Shown piece after piece: positions 1-8,184 of a DNA stretch of 64,000 nt. This stretch comes from an uncultured Oscillospiraceae bacterium. Lineage in GTDB: Bacteria; Bacillota; Clostridia; Oscillospirales; Oscillospiraceae. Position 1 is the stretch's first letter. Each line of letters opens with the position of its first letter. The translations under genes and the position numbers were made by a program. Location: NCBI GenBank assembly GCA_944385035.1, contig CALWVV010000009.1:1-64000 (forward strand), in the 5' to 3' direction. Below the pieces are notes generated by a model, which worked only from the letters and a program-made list of their open reading frames with translations, was not told the origin of the DNA and searched no databases.

Positions 1-14
1 TTGTTTTTTCTCAT
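1..14 (-). CDS. Start of a gene leaving the window (partial)
   Basis: An ATG at 14-12 on the minus strand is preceded by a near-perfect ribosome site (AAGGAGGAATTGACT, then ATG). Only four codons (MRKN) are inside the window, so nothing can be said about function. The gene is divergent from the DUF6076-like gene that begins at 173. Confidence 0.55.
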
Positions 15-43
15 AGTCAATTCCTCCTTGTTCTGAATATGAA

Positions 44-67
44 AAGCGCCCACCTCAGTGAGCGCTT
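44..67 (-). terminator. Hairpin with T-run in the leader of the leftmost gene
   Basis: Read on the minus strand, AAGCGCTCAC pairs with GTGGGCGCTT (ten pairs, one of them T-G) around a TGAG loop, and a short T-run follows. It lies 30 nt upstream of the ATG at 14. It could be an attenuator in that gene's leader or simply a stray intrinsic terminator. Confidence 0.45.
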
Positions 68-172
68 CCGGGAAAGGGATTTTTCCTTTCACTTGATTAT
101 TCTGGGAGTTTTGATAAAATGAGAATATCACAAGACAGGGCAAAAAGAGATATAGGACAGAGGTGCCTTACT

Positions 173-1303
173 ATGGAGTTTGGAACGGATCAACTCAATA
201 CATTTGACACCTTCACTTTGGACTGCTGGAAAGATCGGGTGTACTACGAAGGGCAGTCTTTTCCGGCCGGTTATTTTGCTGCGGAGATTTTGAATTTTGC
301 TGGTGAAGCCGATGACCCGATTTTAGAGCACATTATTGCTCTGCCTCCCCTTGTGTCCCAGGCCGCTGCTTTGAAAAAGGACGGAGGAAGAGATGTGCTG
401 GCACAGCTTCGTCCGCTGATGCATAAAGCTGTCTCCTGGATCTGTACCTGCCCGCCTTTTTGTTGTGGCGATGTTGAATTTGCATGGAGGGAATTTAATC
501 AGGCTATGGACGGGGATTGCTTTGATCGCGATTGTGATATCTCAGAAGATCATCTTCCCTACCGTCTTTTGATGTTCAGCGACCAGATTTTGAAGATTCT
601 GGTGTCAATTTATAATTTTTGCCTGCTTATTCGTGCCTTTGAGAAAAGATATCTTCGCAGGTTAAAGCGGCGGACAGAGAGTGAGTTTGCAAAAGCAGCG
701 CACACCTGCTTCGATCTGGACAACGACTTTCTGGACATAACGGACCGTATGCCTTTTGGCGAAATGGAGGAATTCTTTTCCTTTCCCCGTCTGATTTCTG
801 GTTTTTCCTATCTTCAGGATCCCCACGACAAAGAGAAGTGGATTTCTGTGCAGCAGGTGATCTGCAAGCGCCTCATTGACTTTTATGTATTTGATCTCCA
901 AAACGGTTTTCAGCATGGTCATGGCCCAAGCTTTTGCCAGAATTGCCATCGTTATTTTTTGACGACCACCGCTCATGTCCCGAAATACTGTGACGGTATG
1001 GCTCCCCAGGATCATCGTCTCACTTGCCGTCAGTACGGCGCCATGATGCACCAGAAGGAGCAGAACAAACAGCATCCTGTCTACCGTCTGTTCAGCACCC
1101 GTACCAACACCATCCGCAAACATCACCAGAGAGGAAAAATTTCCGATGAGCTGCGGCGAGAAGCACTGTATCTCGCAGAGACCTATCGGGACCGGGCGCT
1201 TATGGACAACGACTATGCCGCTGGAGACTATGTCCACGACATGGAGCAGGAGACGCTTTATGCTCAGGCGAGAGCACGCCTTGCCCAGGAGGACAAGCCA
1301 TGA
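173..1303 (+). CDS. DUF6076-like protein with a C-terminal zinc-ribbon-like motif
   Basis: This is a protein of about 376 residues that I match to the DUF6076 family of Clostridia; its function is unknown. The C-terminal third has a putative metal-binding cluster, CQNC...YC...C, followed by a basic helical stretch (RTNTIRKHHQRGK), which suggests nucleic-acid binding. An in-frame ATG exists at 119, but I prefer 173 because AGAGGTG sits about 8 nt before it. The stop overlaps the start of the next gene (ATGA), so the two are translationally coupled. The next gene is a sigma-like factor, which hints that this protein may be its partner or regulator; that is inference. Confidence 0.6.
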   Translation: MEFGTDQLNTFDTFTLDCWKDRVYYEGQSFPAGYFAAEILNFAGEADDPILEHIIALPPLVSQAAALKKDGGRDVLAQLRPLMHKAVSWICTCPPFCCGDVEFAWREFNQAMDGDCFDRDCDISEDHLPYRLLMFSDQILKILVSIYNFCLLIRAFEKRYLRRLKRRTESEFAKAAHTCFDLDNDFLDITDRMPFGEMEEFFSFPRLISGFSYLQDPHDKEKWISVQQVICKRLIDFYVFDLQNGFQHGHGPSFCQNCHRYFLTTTAHVPKYCDGMAPQDHRLTCRQYGAMMHQKEQNKQHPVYRLFSTRTNTIRKHHQRGKISDELRREALYLAETYRDRALMDNDYAAGDYVHDMEQETLYAQARARLAQEDKP

Positions 1304-2265
1304 GTATGTACCTCTGTGACGCTACCTGTCCCAGCAACGAGCAACTTGCCCAGCGCATACAGGACGGTGATCCGGAGGCCGCTTCACTTCTGGTTTCCCA
1401 GAACGAGGGATACCTGACCATGCTGGCCACAAGCTACTGCGAACAATTTTCTGAGGATTTTCTGGTGGACGATCTCAAGCAGGAGGGGGCACTGGCACTG
1501 CTGGACGCGGCACAGCGGTTCGATGTGTCCATGGGAACCAGGTTGCTGACCTACGCCACGCCCGCCATTGAAACGGCCATGAAGGACTGCGCCGCCCAAA
1601 GTTCTTTTTCTCTGTCCTTCCCGCTGGACCGTTACTACCAGCTGCGCCAGGTGGCGTTCCTCTATGCCACACACGAGCAGGACACCGAATCAGATCTTCT
1701 GACCGCCATTCAAGAGAAGCTGGAAGTCTCCGTCAAAGTGGCCAAGCGTCTGCTGGAGGAATATCGCACTGTGTTCCAGATCGAGCCACTGGGTGATCGT
1801 GTCTTCGATATTAGTTTTGGCGGTGATCCCGCCAGAGCCTATGACCATTTCATGCGCCGGACGCTGCTTCTCCAGCGCATGGAGGAGGTACTGAGTCCCA
1901 GAGAACTGAACTTGGTGCGCTGTTATCTGGGGATTGGCCAGCCCAATGAGCAGGGAATGACCTTTCAGGAACTGGCCATCCGGCTGAACTACAACGGCCC
2001 CAGCGGGGCGGAGAAGGCGTATAAGAGCGCCATCCGAAAGCTGAGAAAGCAGTTGAACGGCGGCACTTACGGTCAGTGGTTCTCCATCCAGGAAGCGATT
2101 CAAGCCGCACGCCGGGAGGCCAGCAGAGAGATAGGGCACTGTTCACCCCAGTTTACATGGCTGGATGAAAAGGAGTTGATTCGGGGGTTTTTGTGCAAAA
2201 CAGCGGCGTTGCGTCGTGTGCATTATATTCTGCACACAGCAAATGAAAGGAATCCCAGAGGGTAG
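1300..2265 (+). CDS. Sigma-70-like RNA polymerase factor of accessory DNA
   Basis: A 321-residue protein with sigma-70 features. A region-2-like segment (about residues 28-100) contains DDLKQEGALALLDAAQRFD and a TRLLTYATPAIETAM helix. A C-terminal region-4-like helix-turn-helix (about residues 190-250) carries LSPRELNLVRCYLG...TFQELAIRLN. The middle is not conserved with housekeeping sigma factors. The start overlaps the stop of the DUF6076-like gene by 4 bp (ATGA). A strong hairpin terminator follows at 2279. Such sigma-like genes are common on integrative elements of gut Clostridia. The target promoters are unknown. Confidence 0.7.
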   Translation: MSMYLCDATCPSNEQLAQRIQDGDPEAASLLVSQNEGYLTMLATSYCEQFSEDFLVDDLKQEGALALLDAAQRFDVSMGTRLLTYATPAIETAMKDCAAQSSFSLSFPLDRYYQLRQVAFLYATHEQDTESDLLTAIQEKLEVSVKVAKRLLEEYRTVFQIEPLGDRVFDISFGGDPARAYDHFMRRTLLLQRMEEVLSPRELNLVRCYLGIGQPNEQGMTFQELAIRLNYNGPSGAEKAYKSAIRKLRKQLNGGTYGQWFSIQEAIQAARREASREIGHCSPQFTWLDEKELIRGFLCKTAALRRVHYILHTANERNPRG

Positions 2266-2278
2266 CCAAAAAGCAACA

Positions 2279-2307
2279 GGGAGGGACCGGAAATTCCGGT
2301 CCCTCCC
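2279..2307 (+). terminator. Terminator after the sigma-like gene
   Basis: A nearly perfect palindrome: GGGAGGGACCGGAA, one central A, then TTCCGGTCCCTCCC (14-bp arms). There is no T-run, so it may act with the adjacent hairpin at 2319-2357. It lies directly outside the IS1182-type end at 2312. Confidence 0.6.
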
Positions 2308-2318
2308 TCAGCCTGTCG

Positions 2319-2357
2319 AGAAACCCGGCATATGCGTCAAGCATAAGCCGGGTTTCT
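2319..2357 (-). terminator. Hairpin at the 3' end of the IS fragment
   Basis: AGAAACCCGGC (2319-2329) pairs with GCCGGGTTTCT (2347-2357). The stem overlaps the last codons of the transposase fragment and its stop, and probably ends its transcript. Confidence 0.5.
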
Positions 2358-2800
2358 GGCGTATAGAGGCCAAAGAAGGATAACGGCAAATGGAGCAAGC
2401 TTCTCCTTCCACAACCAACAGGCAAATTTTTTCAGATTCATGGCAGCAAATTTAAGCTTCACCCAGTTGGACACCTGGGCCAAGCCTCTATACTGGGTAT
2501 AACGCATGGCGTGTTTTTCCTTAGCGTCGGCAAAGACCCGTTCAATGGTTTCTTTCCGTCGCTTGTAAAGCCTCTGGTATTTTGGCGTATAGCGGACGTC
2601 GTCGGCTAAGTCCTCGTAGTCTTTCCAGATATGTCGCTGTACCGTTTTGACACAGTCTTTGGAATGGGTGCACAGGTGGCGGGTAGGACAGCTTGCGCAG
2701 ATCTTTGGGTCGCTTTGGTACTCCCGGTAGCCATCCCGGTTAGTGGTGCGGTAGGACAACACCTGGTATTCTGGGCAAATCACTTTTTTGTGCGCTAATA
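2337..2800 (-). pseudogene. IS1182-family transposase, C-terminal remnant
   Basis: About 150 residues of the C-terminal half of an IS1182-family DDE transposase. Typical pieces are the zinc-finger-like segment (CPEYQVLSYRTTNRDGY, then CASCPTRHLC) and the conserved block ERVFADAKEKHAMRYTQYRG, which holds the catalytic Glu region, followed by the LKFAAMNLKKFACW tail. The N-terminal catalytic part is absent and the coding match stops near 2800. The first in-frame start codon (GTG, 2783) is incidental. The matching N-terminal part lies at 37372-38256 on the opposite strand. Confidence 0.8.
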
Positions 2801-2881
2801 GACAGTTATTTTAATATTATTATATTAAGTTTTTACATTTTCTCAGTTAATTTATCCCTCACTCCATTTTAACAAATAAAA

Positions 2882-2918
2882 AGCACGCAACAAAAAGCAT
2901 AGCCTCTCACTGCGTGCT
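2882..2918 (-). terminator. Terminator of gntR
   Basis: On the minus strand AGCACGCA pairs with TGCGTGCT across a 21-nt loop and is followed by TTTTTATTTG. It lies about 30 nt after the gntR stop. Confidence 0.6.
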
Positions 2919-2951
2919 CCTATGTTTCTATTTCAAATCAATAAAAATTAA

Positions 2952-3683
2952 TTACCGGACTATAATCTCAAAGTTTTCACCGTACCCGATTTGATAACTG
3001 CTATGCACGGTTTGTCCATCGTCCAGTCGAACGACTCGTCCTTTCATTTCCAACTGTGGCGCATTTCTGGAGACCTGCAACAGTTTGGCGAGTTTTGTAT
3101 CTGCCCGCACGATACTTAGACGCATCGTAGAAGAACGCAGTTCAATCCCTCTAACCTCCCTAAGATAACGATAAGTGGAATCCTTTTCTAAATCAATAGA
3201 GAGCAGGTATGCGTATTCAAGTGGATAATAATTATCTTCCATTACCAGCGGTTTGTCGCCCGCATACCGCAACCGACAGATTCGGACAGCCGGATCTCCC
3301 GGGTTCAGTCCTAACATCTCCCGCACAGACGCTGCTTCAGGCGCTTTGATCCCCGCTTCGAGTATCTTGGCACGGGCTTCTAAACCATTGGCTGCACACA
3401 TCTCAGTAAAACTCATAGGCCCAGATCCCAGTCCTCGGGTGAACTTCGGCGAACACAGGAAGGTACCTTTCCCTTGCTTTTTTTCCACTAGACCTTGACT
3501 CACTAATTCGTCCACTGCACGACGGATCGTTATACGGCTGACGTTGTACTTGTTCGACAATTCCTCTTCTGTGGGCAAACGGCCAGTCTGGCTATACAAT
3601 CCAGACTGGATGTCCCGCTGCAGCTGCTCCACAATCTGGGCATACAGGGGAACGATGCTGTTAGGATTTAAGGTGTTCTCCAA
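2952..3683 (-). CDS. GntR-family regulator with UTRA domain (FrlR-like)
   Basis: A 243-residue regulator of the HutC/FrlR type. The N-terminal winged helix-turn-helix spans about residues 10-75 (LPTEEELSNKYNVSRITIRR, wing GLVEKKQGKGTF). The C-terminal UTRA ligand-binding domain follows (about 90-240; VRICRLRYAGDKPLVMEDNYYP). In E. coli the fructoselysine regulator FrlR belongs to this class. An ATG at 3713 exists, but I chose TTG at 3683 because GGGAGG precedes it by 8 nt and because the upstream ATG lies inside a putative operator. The same 14-bp motif occurs before all catabolic operons up to 37 kb, so this protein is the likely regulator of that set. It stands about 6 kb from its nearest target, separated by unrelated DNA. 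Confidence 0.8.
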   Translation of the reverse strand: MENTLNPNSIVPLYAQIVEQLQRDIQSGLYSQTGRLPTEEELSNKYNVSRITIRRAVDELVSQGLVEKKQGKGTFLCSPKFTRGLGSGPMSFTEMCAANGLEARAKILEAGIKAPEAASVREMLGLNPGDPAVRICRLRYAGDKPLVMEDNYYPLEYAYLLSIDLEKDSTYRYLREVRGIELRSSTMRLSIVRADTKLAKLLQVSRNAPQLEMKGRVVRLDDGQTVHSSYQIGYGENFEIIVR

Positions 3684-3711
3684 ACGATTTCGCCTCCCGT
3701 AACATTCGACC

Positions 3712-3746
3712 ATATAACATTACAAAATAAGTCTATAATGTCCTAT
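3712..3746 (-). promoter_or_regulatory. Two putative operators upstream of gntR
   Basis: 3712-3725 (ATATAACATTACAA) matches the island motif ATATAACATTATAT at 12 of 14 positions. 3733-3746 (CTATAATGTCCTAT) matches its reverse complement at 11 of 14. They flank the gntR translation start, which suggests autoregulation. DNA identity changes at about 3808, so upstream promoter parts may have been replaced. Confidence 0.55.
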
Positions 3747-3807
3747 TTCATATGATGATTATATCATAAAGAGAGAAAGCTCGCAAGCATATTTCCTATT
3801 TTCTCCA

Positions 3808-6077
3808 TTAGGGCCGTCATCGGCGAGCATGCGAGCGGCGTGAACGTGGACTACCAGGCCCCGGCGGACGCCGGCACCTACACCGTCACCGCCCATGTGG
3901 GTGAGACGGCCAACTACACCGCCCACGAGGTCAGCGCCACCTTCACCATCGGGAAGGCCGACCTGACCATCACCGCGGACAAACTGCAGCGGCAGCAGTA
4001 CGGCGCTTATCCTGAGATGGTGGCCACCTATGAGGGCCTGGCCACCGACGGCGTGGCGCCCGACACCTCCCTGCGGGATGTGCAGATCCAGCCCGAGTTT
4101 GCCACCGATTGGGACAACTTCGCGCAGGATCACGTTGGCAGTTATATCATCACCCCGTCCTCTGCCCTGGCGAAGAACTACAACATCACCTATGTGGCCG
4201 GCAAGTACGCCGTGACGGCTGAGGATCCCCAGCCCACCCTGGCCATCCACGGCCTGCCCGACAACGGCACGGAGACGACGGAGAACATCGTCTACTACGG
4301 CGATACCATCCAGCTCTACGCCTACGGCAACCAGGTGGACGACGTTATCAGCGACTCCAGCCTGCTGACCTGGAAAGTGAGCGATAGCACGATTGCTGGG
4401 ATTGATGGAAACGGCCTGCTGACCATCCAGGGCGTGGGTGAGTTCACCATCACCCTGACCCGCGGCATCGGCACGGAGGCCATCAGCACAGAGATCGAAG
4501 TGACAGCCCTGAAGAAGGAAGTCAAGGTGGAAGTGCTCAGCCTGGACCGCGTGTACATTGGCAGCGAATACAATTACGCCTCCAACAGAGTGTACGCGGT
4601 GGACGAGATGGGCAAGGAGGTCACAGCGACCATTGACGTTGACAACCGTGCGCACACCGACGTGGGCGGCTATGTGGTCACCGGCAAGGCGGCCGAGGCT
4701 GACACGCTCTACCAGTCCGAGACCTACGGCGGCCTGTTCACCATCAACGACAGGGAAGTCACCATTGATCCCAATGCTGTGACGACCACTTACGGCACCA
4801 GTACGAAGGACGTGAAGAAACTCTGGAGTGCCGAAGGGAAGGATACTGGTGGTGCGGATGTCCTCTCTAACGGCCTGGCAGTTTCCCTGACCGACGCCTA
4901 CGACAACCTGGATGTGGGCGAGTACGAGATCCTGGTGGCTGGCCGCGAGAACATCAACTACAACGTCAGTTACAAGAAGTACGAGGCCAACACCAGCGGC
5001 GATGCCAACGCGGTCACCGTGGAGAAGAAGGCTTTGACCATCGAAACCGGTTCCTACGATGGCGAGATCGGTATCACCAGCGGTTCCGTGAACCCCGAGG
5101 GCGACTATCCCGCCCAGGGTGAGGACTTCGACACCAGCGCAATGCTTGAGGACGCCAACGTCCGCATGTACGGCGAGCCCAACTGGGCCATGGGATTCGA
5201 TGTTACCGGTTGGGTTCCTGGCGACGACGTGGACGACCTGGTGGCGATCCTTGACTGGCTGGTTCAGTTCTCCGAGGGCAACCTCCGCGGCATCGGCGAG
5301 GACGCCAACCTGAAGTTCGAGACAGACGGTGTCTACGACACGAAGATCGACAGTAGCATGGAGGACTATGTCATCGACAGCATGATGGATGAAGGCGACT
5401 TCCGGAACTACGATGTTGATCTCGACGAGGGCACCCAGAACATCTACCAGCGCCCGGTGACGCTGAACCTGGATAGCACGATCAGCGCTTACTACGGCGA
5501 TGTGGTCGAGAACGGCAACGTGGATACAGATGCTCTGAAGGCGTTCCTGGAGGCCTACATCACAGTTGGCGAATACAACGGCATTGGCGGCCTGGCAGAG
5601 TTGTTGAACCACACCGCAAAGGATTTGGATCTCCAGATCAGTAAGGCAAGTTACGATGATGCGGATGGTGAGATTACCGCGACCATCTCTATCGGTAACC
5701 AGAATTACTGGATGGAGGAGGGCTCTATTAAAATCACCATCCCAGTTGTGAAGGATGCTTATACTGTGCGTTATGATGCGTTCAATGCTACAAATGCCAC
5801 GGTTACCATCCTGCATCTTGATGAGGATGGAAATAGTACGCCTGCAAATCTGCCTACGGATTGCAAACTCTATTGCGTGATCTATGTAAGGGATGATTCG
5901 CTCAAGACCTATGCGGACTATGCGGCATATGGTGAGGTTGCTTATCGCGGCGAGATGACCCGGAGCGGCAGCACAGGTCGCTACACGATCTCTTACCCCC
6001 GTCTGACCGGTAGTTTCAAGATGTTCGCAATTGCTGAAGGTCCTGGTATCACACTCGTGCAAATCGACAATCCTTGA
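3808..6077 (+). pseudogene. 5'-truncated surface protein with MBG-type repeats
   Basis: About 755 residues of a secreted repeat protein without a beginning. The reading frame comes in from the gntR upstream region with no ribosome site; recognisable protein starts near 3810 (AVIGEHASGVNVDYQAPADA). The repeats resemble MBG/Ig-like domains of Clostridial adhesins: several copies of 'AGTYTVTA...NYTAHEVSATFTI', 'KADLTITAD' and 'KKALTIETGS' pattern, plus a Big_2-like segment (about residues 130-220; TWKVSDSTIAGIDGNGLLTI). There is no signal peptide or anchor in what remains. The downstream SLH gene may have been part of the same envelope locus. GC-rich composition contrasts with the AT-rich gntR side, marking a recombination junction at about 3808. 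Confidence 0.7.
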
Positions 6078-6085
6078 TTCAAAAC

Positions 6086-6118
6086 CTGTCCGTGCGGCGC
6101 ACAGCGCCGCACGGACAG
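6086..6118. terminator. 15-bp perfect hairpin between surface-protein genes
   Basis: CTGTCCGTGCGGCGC pairs perfectly with GCGCCGCACGGACAG around ACA. On the plus strand no T-run follows; on the minus strand GTTTTG follows. It ends the repeat-protein remnant and precedes the SLH gene's ribosome site. Confidence 0.55.
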
Positions 6119-6139
6119 GACGACAGTGGAGGGTTTATT

Positions 6140-7087
6140 ATGAACAAAGCAATCAGAAGATTTTTTGCTGCTGCGCTTGCACTGACGATGTCGTTAGGAA
6201 TTGCCGGTACTGCTTTGGCAGCGCCCTATGATCCAGGAACAGGAACGGATGGAGACTTCAGCGCCCCCGAGCCCAGCCGTCCCAGTTCCAGCAGCAGTTC
6301 CAGCAGCGACCGGGATGAGATCACCTTTGTGGCCGGCGTCGGCTACATCCTGGAGGCCCAGAAGGGCACCCGCACCAAGAGCGACGGCTCTGTGGTGGTG
6401 ACCCTCCGCTCCACCCGCATCCCCGAGGACGACATCCCCGGCGTGGAGCCGGCGGACGCCTACTATGAGGTGTACGGCTGGGCCATCCTCAACAAGGACG
6501 ATGAACTGGAAGAGATCGACCTGGAGGAGTACCGCTTCACCCGCGACACCGACGTCTACGCCCTGTATGAGGACCTGTGGCCGGTGTATGAGGACATGCG
6601 CCAGGACCGCAGCGACTGGTACTACCAGTATGTCCGCGACCTCTCCATCAACGGCGTGGTCAACGGCTATCCCGGCTATGTGTTCGAGCCCCGGGGGAAT
6701 GTGACCTGGGGCGAGGCCCTGAAGGCCATCCTGCTGGCTGTGGGCTACAGCGAGCAGGCCCCCACTGGTGAGCACTGGGCCAGCGGCTATCTCGCCGCCG
6801 CCCAGGCCGACGGACTGGTGGATGCGGACCTGGTGATCGAACTCAACGACCCCATTACCCGCCAGGAGTACGCCAGCGTGGCGGCCCGGGGCCTTGGGCT
6901 GGAGGACAGCGACATCCGCTCCCCCTTCATCGACACGGAGGACCCGGAGATCCTGGCTCTGTATGAGGCCGGCATCGTGGAGGGCTCCATCAACGAGGAT
7001 GACGAGCGGGAGTTCCTGCCCGACGACTACATCACCCGCGCGGAGATCTCCGCTGTGCTGTGGCGCATCGCCCGCTATGAGGGCTGA
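6140..7087 (+). CDS. Secreted S-layer-homology (SLH) domain protein
   Basis: A 315-residue exported protein. It begins with a signal peptide (MNKAIRRFFAAALALTMSLG...ALAAP), then a Ser-rich linker, a domain of unknown type (about 55-160), and three SLH repeats. The repeats are roughly residues 170-215 (DWYYQYVRDLSINGVVNGYP), 215-260 (WASGYLAAAQADGLVDADL) and 262-315 (PDDYITRAEISAVLWRIARY). SLH domains bind pyruvylated secondary wall polymers, so the protein is probably attached to the cell surface. The start at 6140 is set by GGAGGG and the signal peptide. A strong terminator follows. Confidence 0.85.
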   Translation: MNKAIRRFFAAALALTMSLGIAGTALAAPYDPGTGTDGDFSAPEPSRPSSSSSSSSDRDEITFVAGVGYILEAQKGTRTKSDGSVVVTLRSTRIPEDDIPGVEPADAYYEVYGWAILNKDDELEEIDLEEYRFTRDTDVYALYEDLWPVYEDMRQDRSDWYYQYVRDLSINGVVNGYPGYVFEPRGNVTWGEALKAILLAVGYSEQAPTGEHWASGYLAAAQADGLVDADLVIELNDPITRQEYASVAARGLGLEDSDIRSPFIDTEDPEILALYEAGIVEGSINEDDEREFLPDDYITRAEISAVLWRIARYEG

Positions 7088-7117
7088 TGCCCCGGGACAC
7101 GGGAACAGATGACCGGG

Positions 7118-7151
7118 AGGCCCCGGCGCCCACAGCAGAGCGCCGGGGCCT
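7118..7151 (+). terminator. Intrinsic terminator after the SLH gene
   Basis: AGGCCCCGGCGC and GCGCCGGGGCCT form a 12-bp stem with a 10-nt loop, followed by CTTTT. Its position shows that the next gene does not start at the in-frame ATG at 7087 but at 7195. Confidence 0.9.
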
Positions 7152-7194
7152 CTTTTATCCGCATACTGCCAGACAGAGAGAAAGGGGAGCACCT

Positions 7195-8022
7195 ATGCCG
7201 GAGGAGGCTGTACTGCATATGACACAGCAGCAGGCGGAGGCGTACCTGGAGGACCTGCGGGTCCGGCATCGAACGGAGGAGACCATCCAGAATTACCGCA
7301 CGAGCCTGGGGCAGTTGTACCGGGATCTGCCGGAGGGGAAACCCCTGGGCCGGGAAACCCTGGGCTGGTGGCAGGGGAGGCTTCTGGCCTCCGGGTATAC
7401 CCCCAGGACGGTGAACCGGGCCCTGTCCGTTGCCAACAGTTTTTTTGCCTTCCTGGGCCACAGGGAACTGCAGACCTCCGCTTTCCTGGAGCCGCCCCGG
7501 GACGTGGCCCCTCCGGAACTGACCCGCAGGGAGTACCTGCGGATGCTCCAGACGGCCCGGACGTTGGGGAAGGAGCGGACTTACCTGCTGATCAAACTCT
7601 TTGCTACCACGGGGCTGACCGTCCAGCAGCTTCCCTGCGTCACCGTGGAGGCGGTGGAGGGGGGGAGCCTCTCCTTCCGCCAGGGCGGGAAGCAGGTGGC
7701 GATGCGGATCCCCGAGCCCCTGCAGGAGGAACTGGAGGACTATGCCCGCCGGAGCGGGGTTTGCAGCGGGCCGGTGTTTGTGACCCGCGGCGGCACACCC
7801 TTGAGCCGCACCAATGTGTCGGACAGCATCCGGCACCTGTGCCGGGACGCAAGAGTGGATGAGCGCAAAGGTAACCCCACCTGTCTGCGGCGCCTGTATC
7901 TCTCGACTGTGGGCCATATCCGTGACAGCCTCTCGATCCTGCTGGACCAGACTTACCAGCGGCTGCTGGAGGCGGAACAGGAGACCATCGGCTGGGGCCA
8001 GGCGGAGAACAGGGAGTTTTGA
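7195..8022 (+). CDS. Degenerate tyrosine recombinase/integrase-like protein
   Basis: A 275-residue protein with the layout of XerC/D-type integrases. The SAM-like core-binding domain covers about residues 8-90 and the catalytic-type domain about 105-265. Key residues are altered. The first catalytic Arg, expected in ATG(I/L)RVSEL, is Thr here (ATTGLTVQQL). The box II motif reads NPTCLRRLY, so the usual His is lacking although the Arg remains. A possible nucleophile Tyr is in QTYQRLLE. It resembles the truncated integrase at 39644-40063. The start is set by AAAGGGGAGC before the ATG at 7195. It may have lost recombinase activity or act only as a DNA-binding protein. Confidence 0.7.
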   Translation: MPEEAVLHMTQQQAEAYLEDLRVRHRTEETIQNYRTSLGQLYRDLPEGKPLGRETLGWWQGRLLASGYTPRTVNRALSVANSFFAFLGHRELQTSAFLEPPRDVAPPELTRREYLRMLQTARTLGKERTYLLIKLFATTGLTVQQLPCVTVEAVEGGSLSFRQGGKQVAMRIPEPLQEELEDYARRSGVCSGPVFVTRGGTPLSRTNVSDSIRHLCRDARVDERKGNPTCLRRLYLSTVGHIRDSLSILLDQTYQRLLEAEQETIGWGQAENREF

Positions 8023-8060
8023 TGGAGCCCCGCAGGGCTGGCCGCCCGGCGGGGCGGTTT

Positions 8061-8091
8061 CCAGCGGCATGGGCAGCGCCCATGCCGCTGG
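8061..8091 (+). terminator. Intrinsic terminator after the integrase-like gene
   Basis: CCAGCGGCATGGGC and GCCCATGCCGCTGG form a 14-bp stem with an AGC loop, followed by ATCTGTTTTT. Confidence 0.9.
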
Positions 8092-8184
8092 ATCTGTTTT
8101 TCTGCAACTGCGGGAGGCGGCGTTGACAGCCGTGCTATGATAGAAGCAGCGTGACAGCGGATGGCTGGGCTGCGGAGGGGATTT

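Larger units (their letters stand above)
2312..2800 (-). mobile_element. 3' half of an IS1182-type insertion sequence
   Basis: This contains the 3' part of an IS1182-type transposase gene plus a putative terminal repeat. Reading inward from 2312 the end is CCTGTCGAGAAA. The other half-element, at 37307, begins CCTGTTGACAAA, matching at 10 of 12 positions, as expected for the two ends of one IS type. The inner edge near 2800 changes abruptly into very AT-rich DNA. The missing 5' part is of the same kind as the piece found inverted at 37307-38278. Confidence 0.65.

Noticed and set aside
3759-6062. 767-codon open frame on the minus strand opposite the surface-protein remnant
   Set aside because: It is antisense to a clear repeat protein, has no ribosome site, and its composition follows from the GC-rich codon use of the other strand.
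8123-8141. TTGACA followed by TATGAT upstream of citXG
   Set aside because: The boxes are only 7 bp apart, so they cannot form one sigma-70 promoter.
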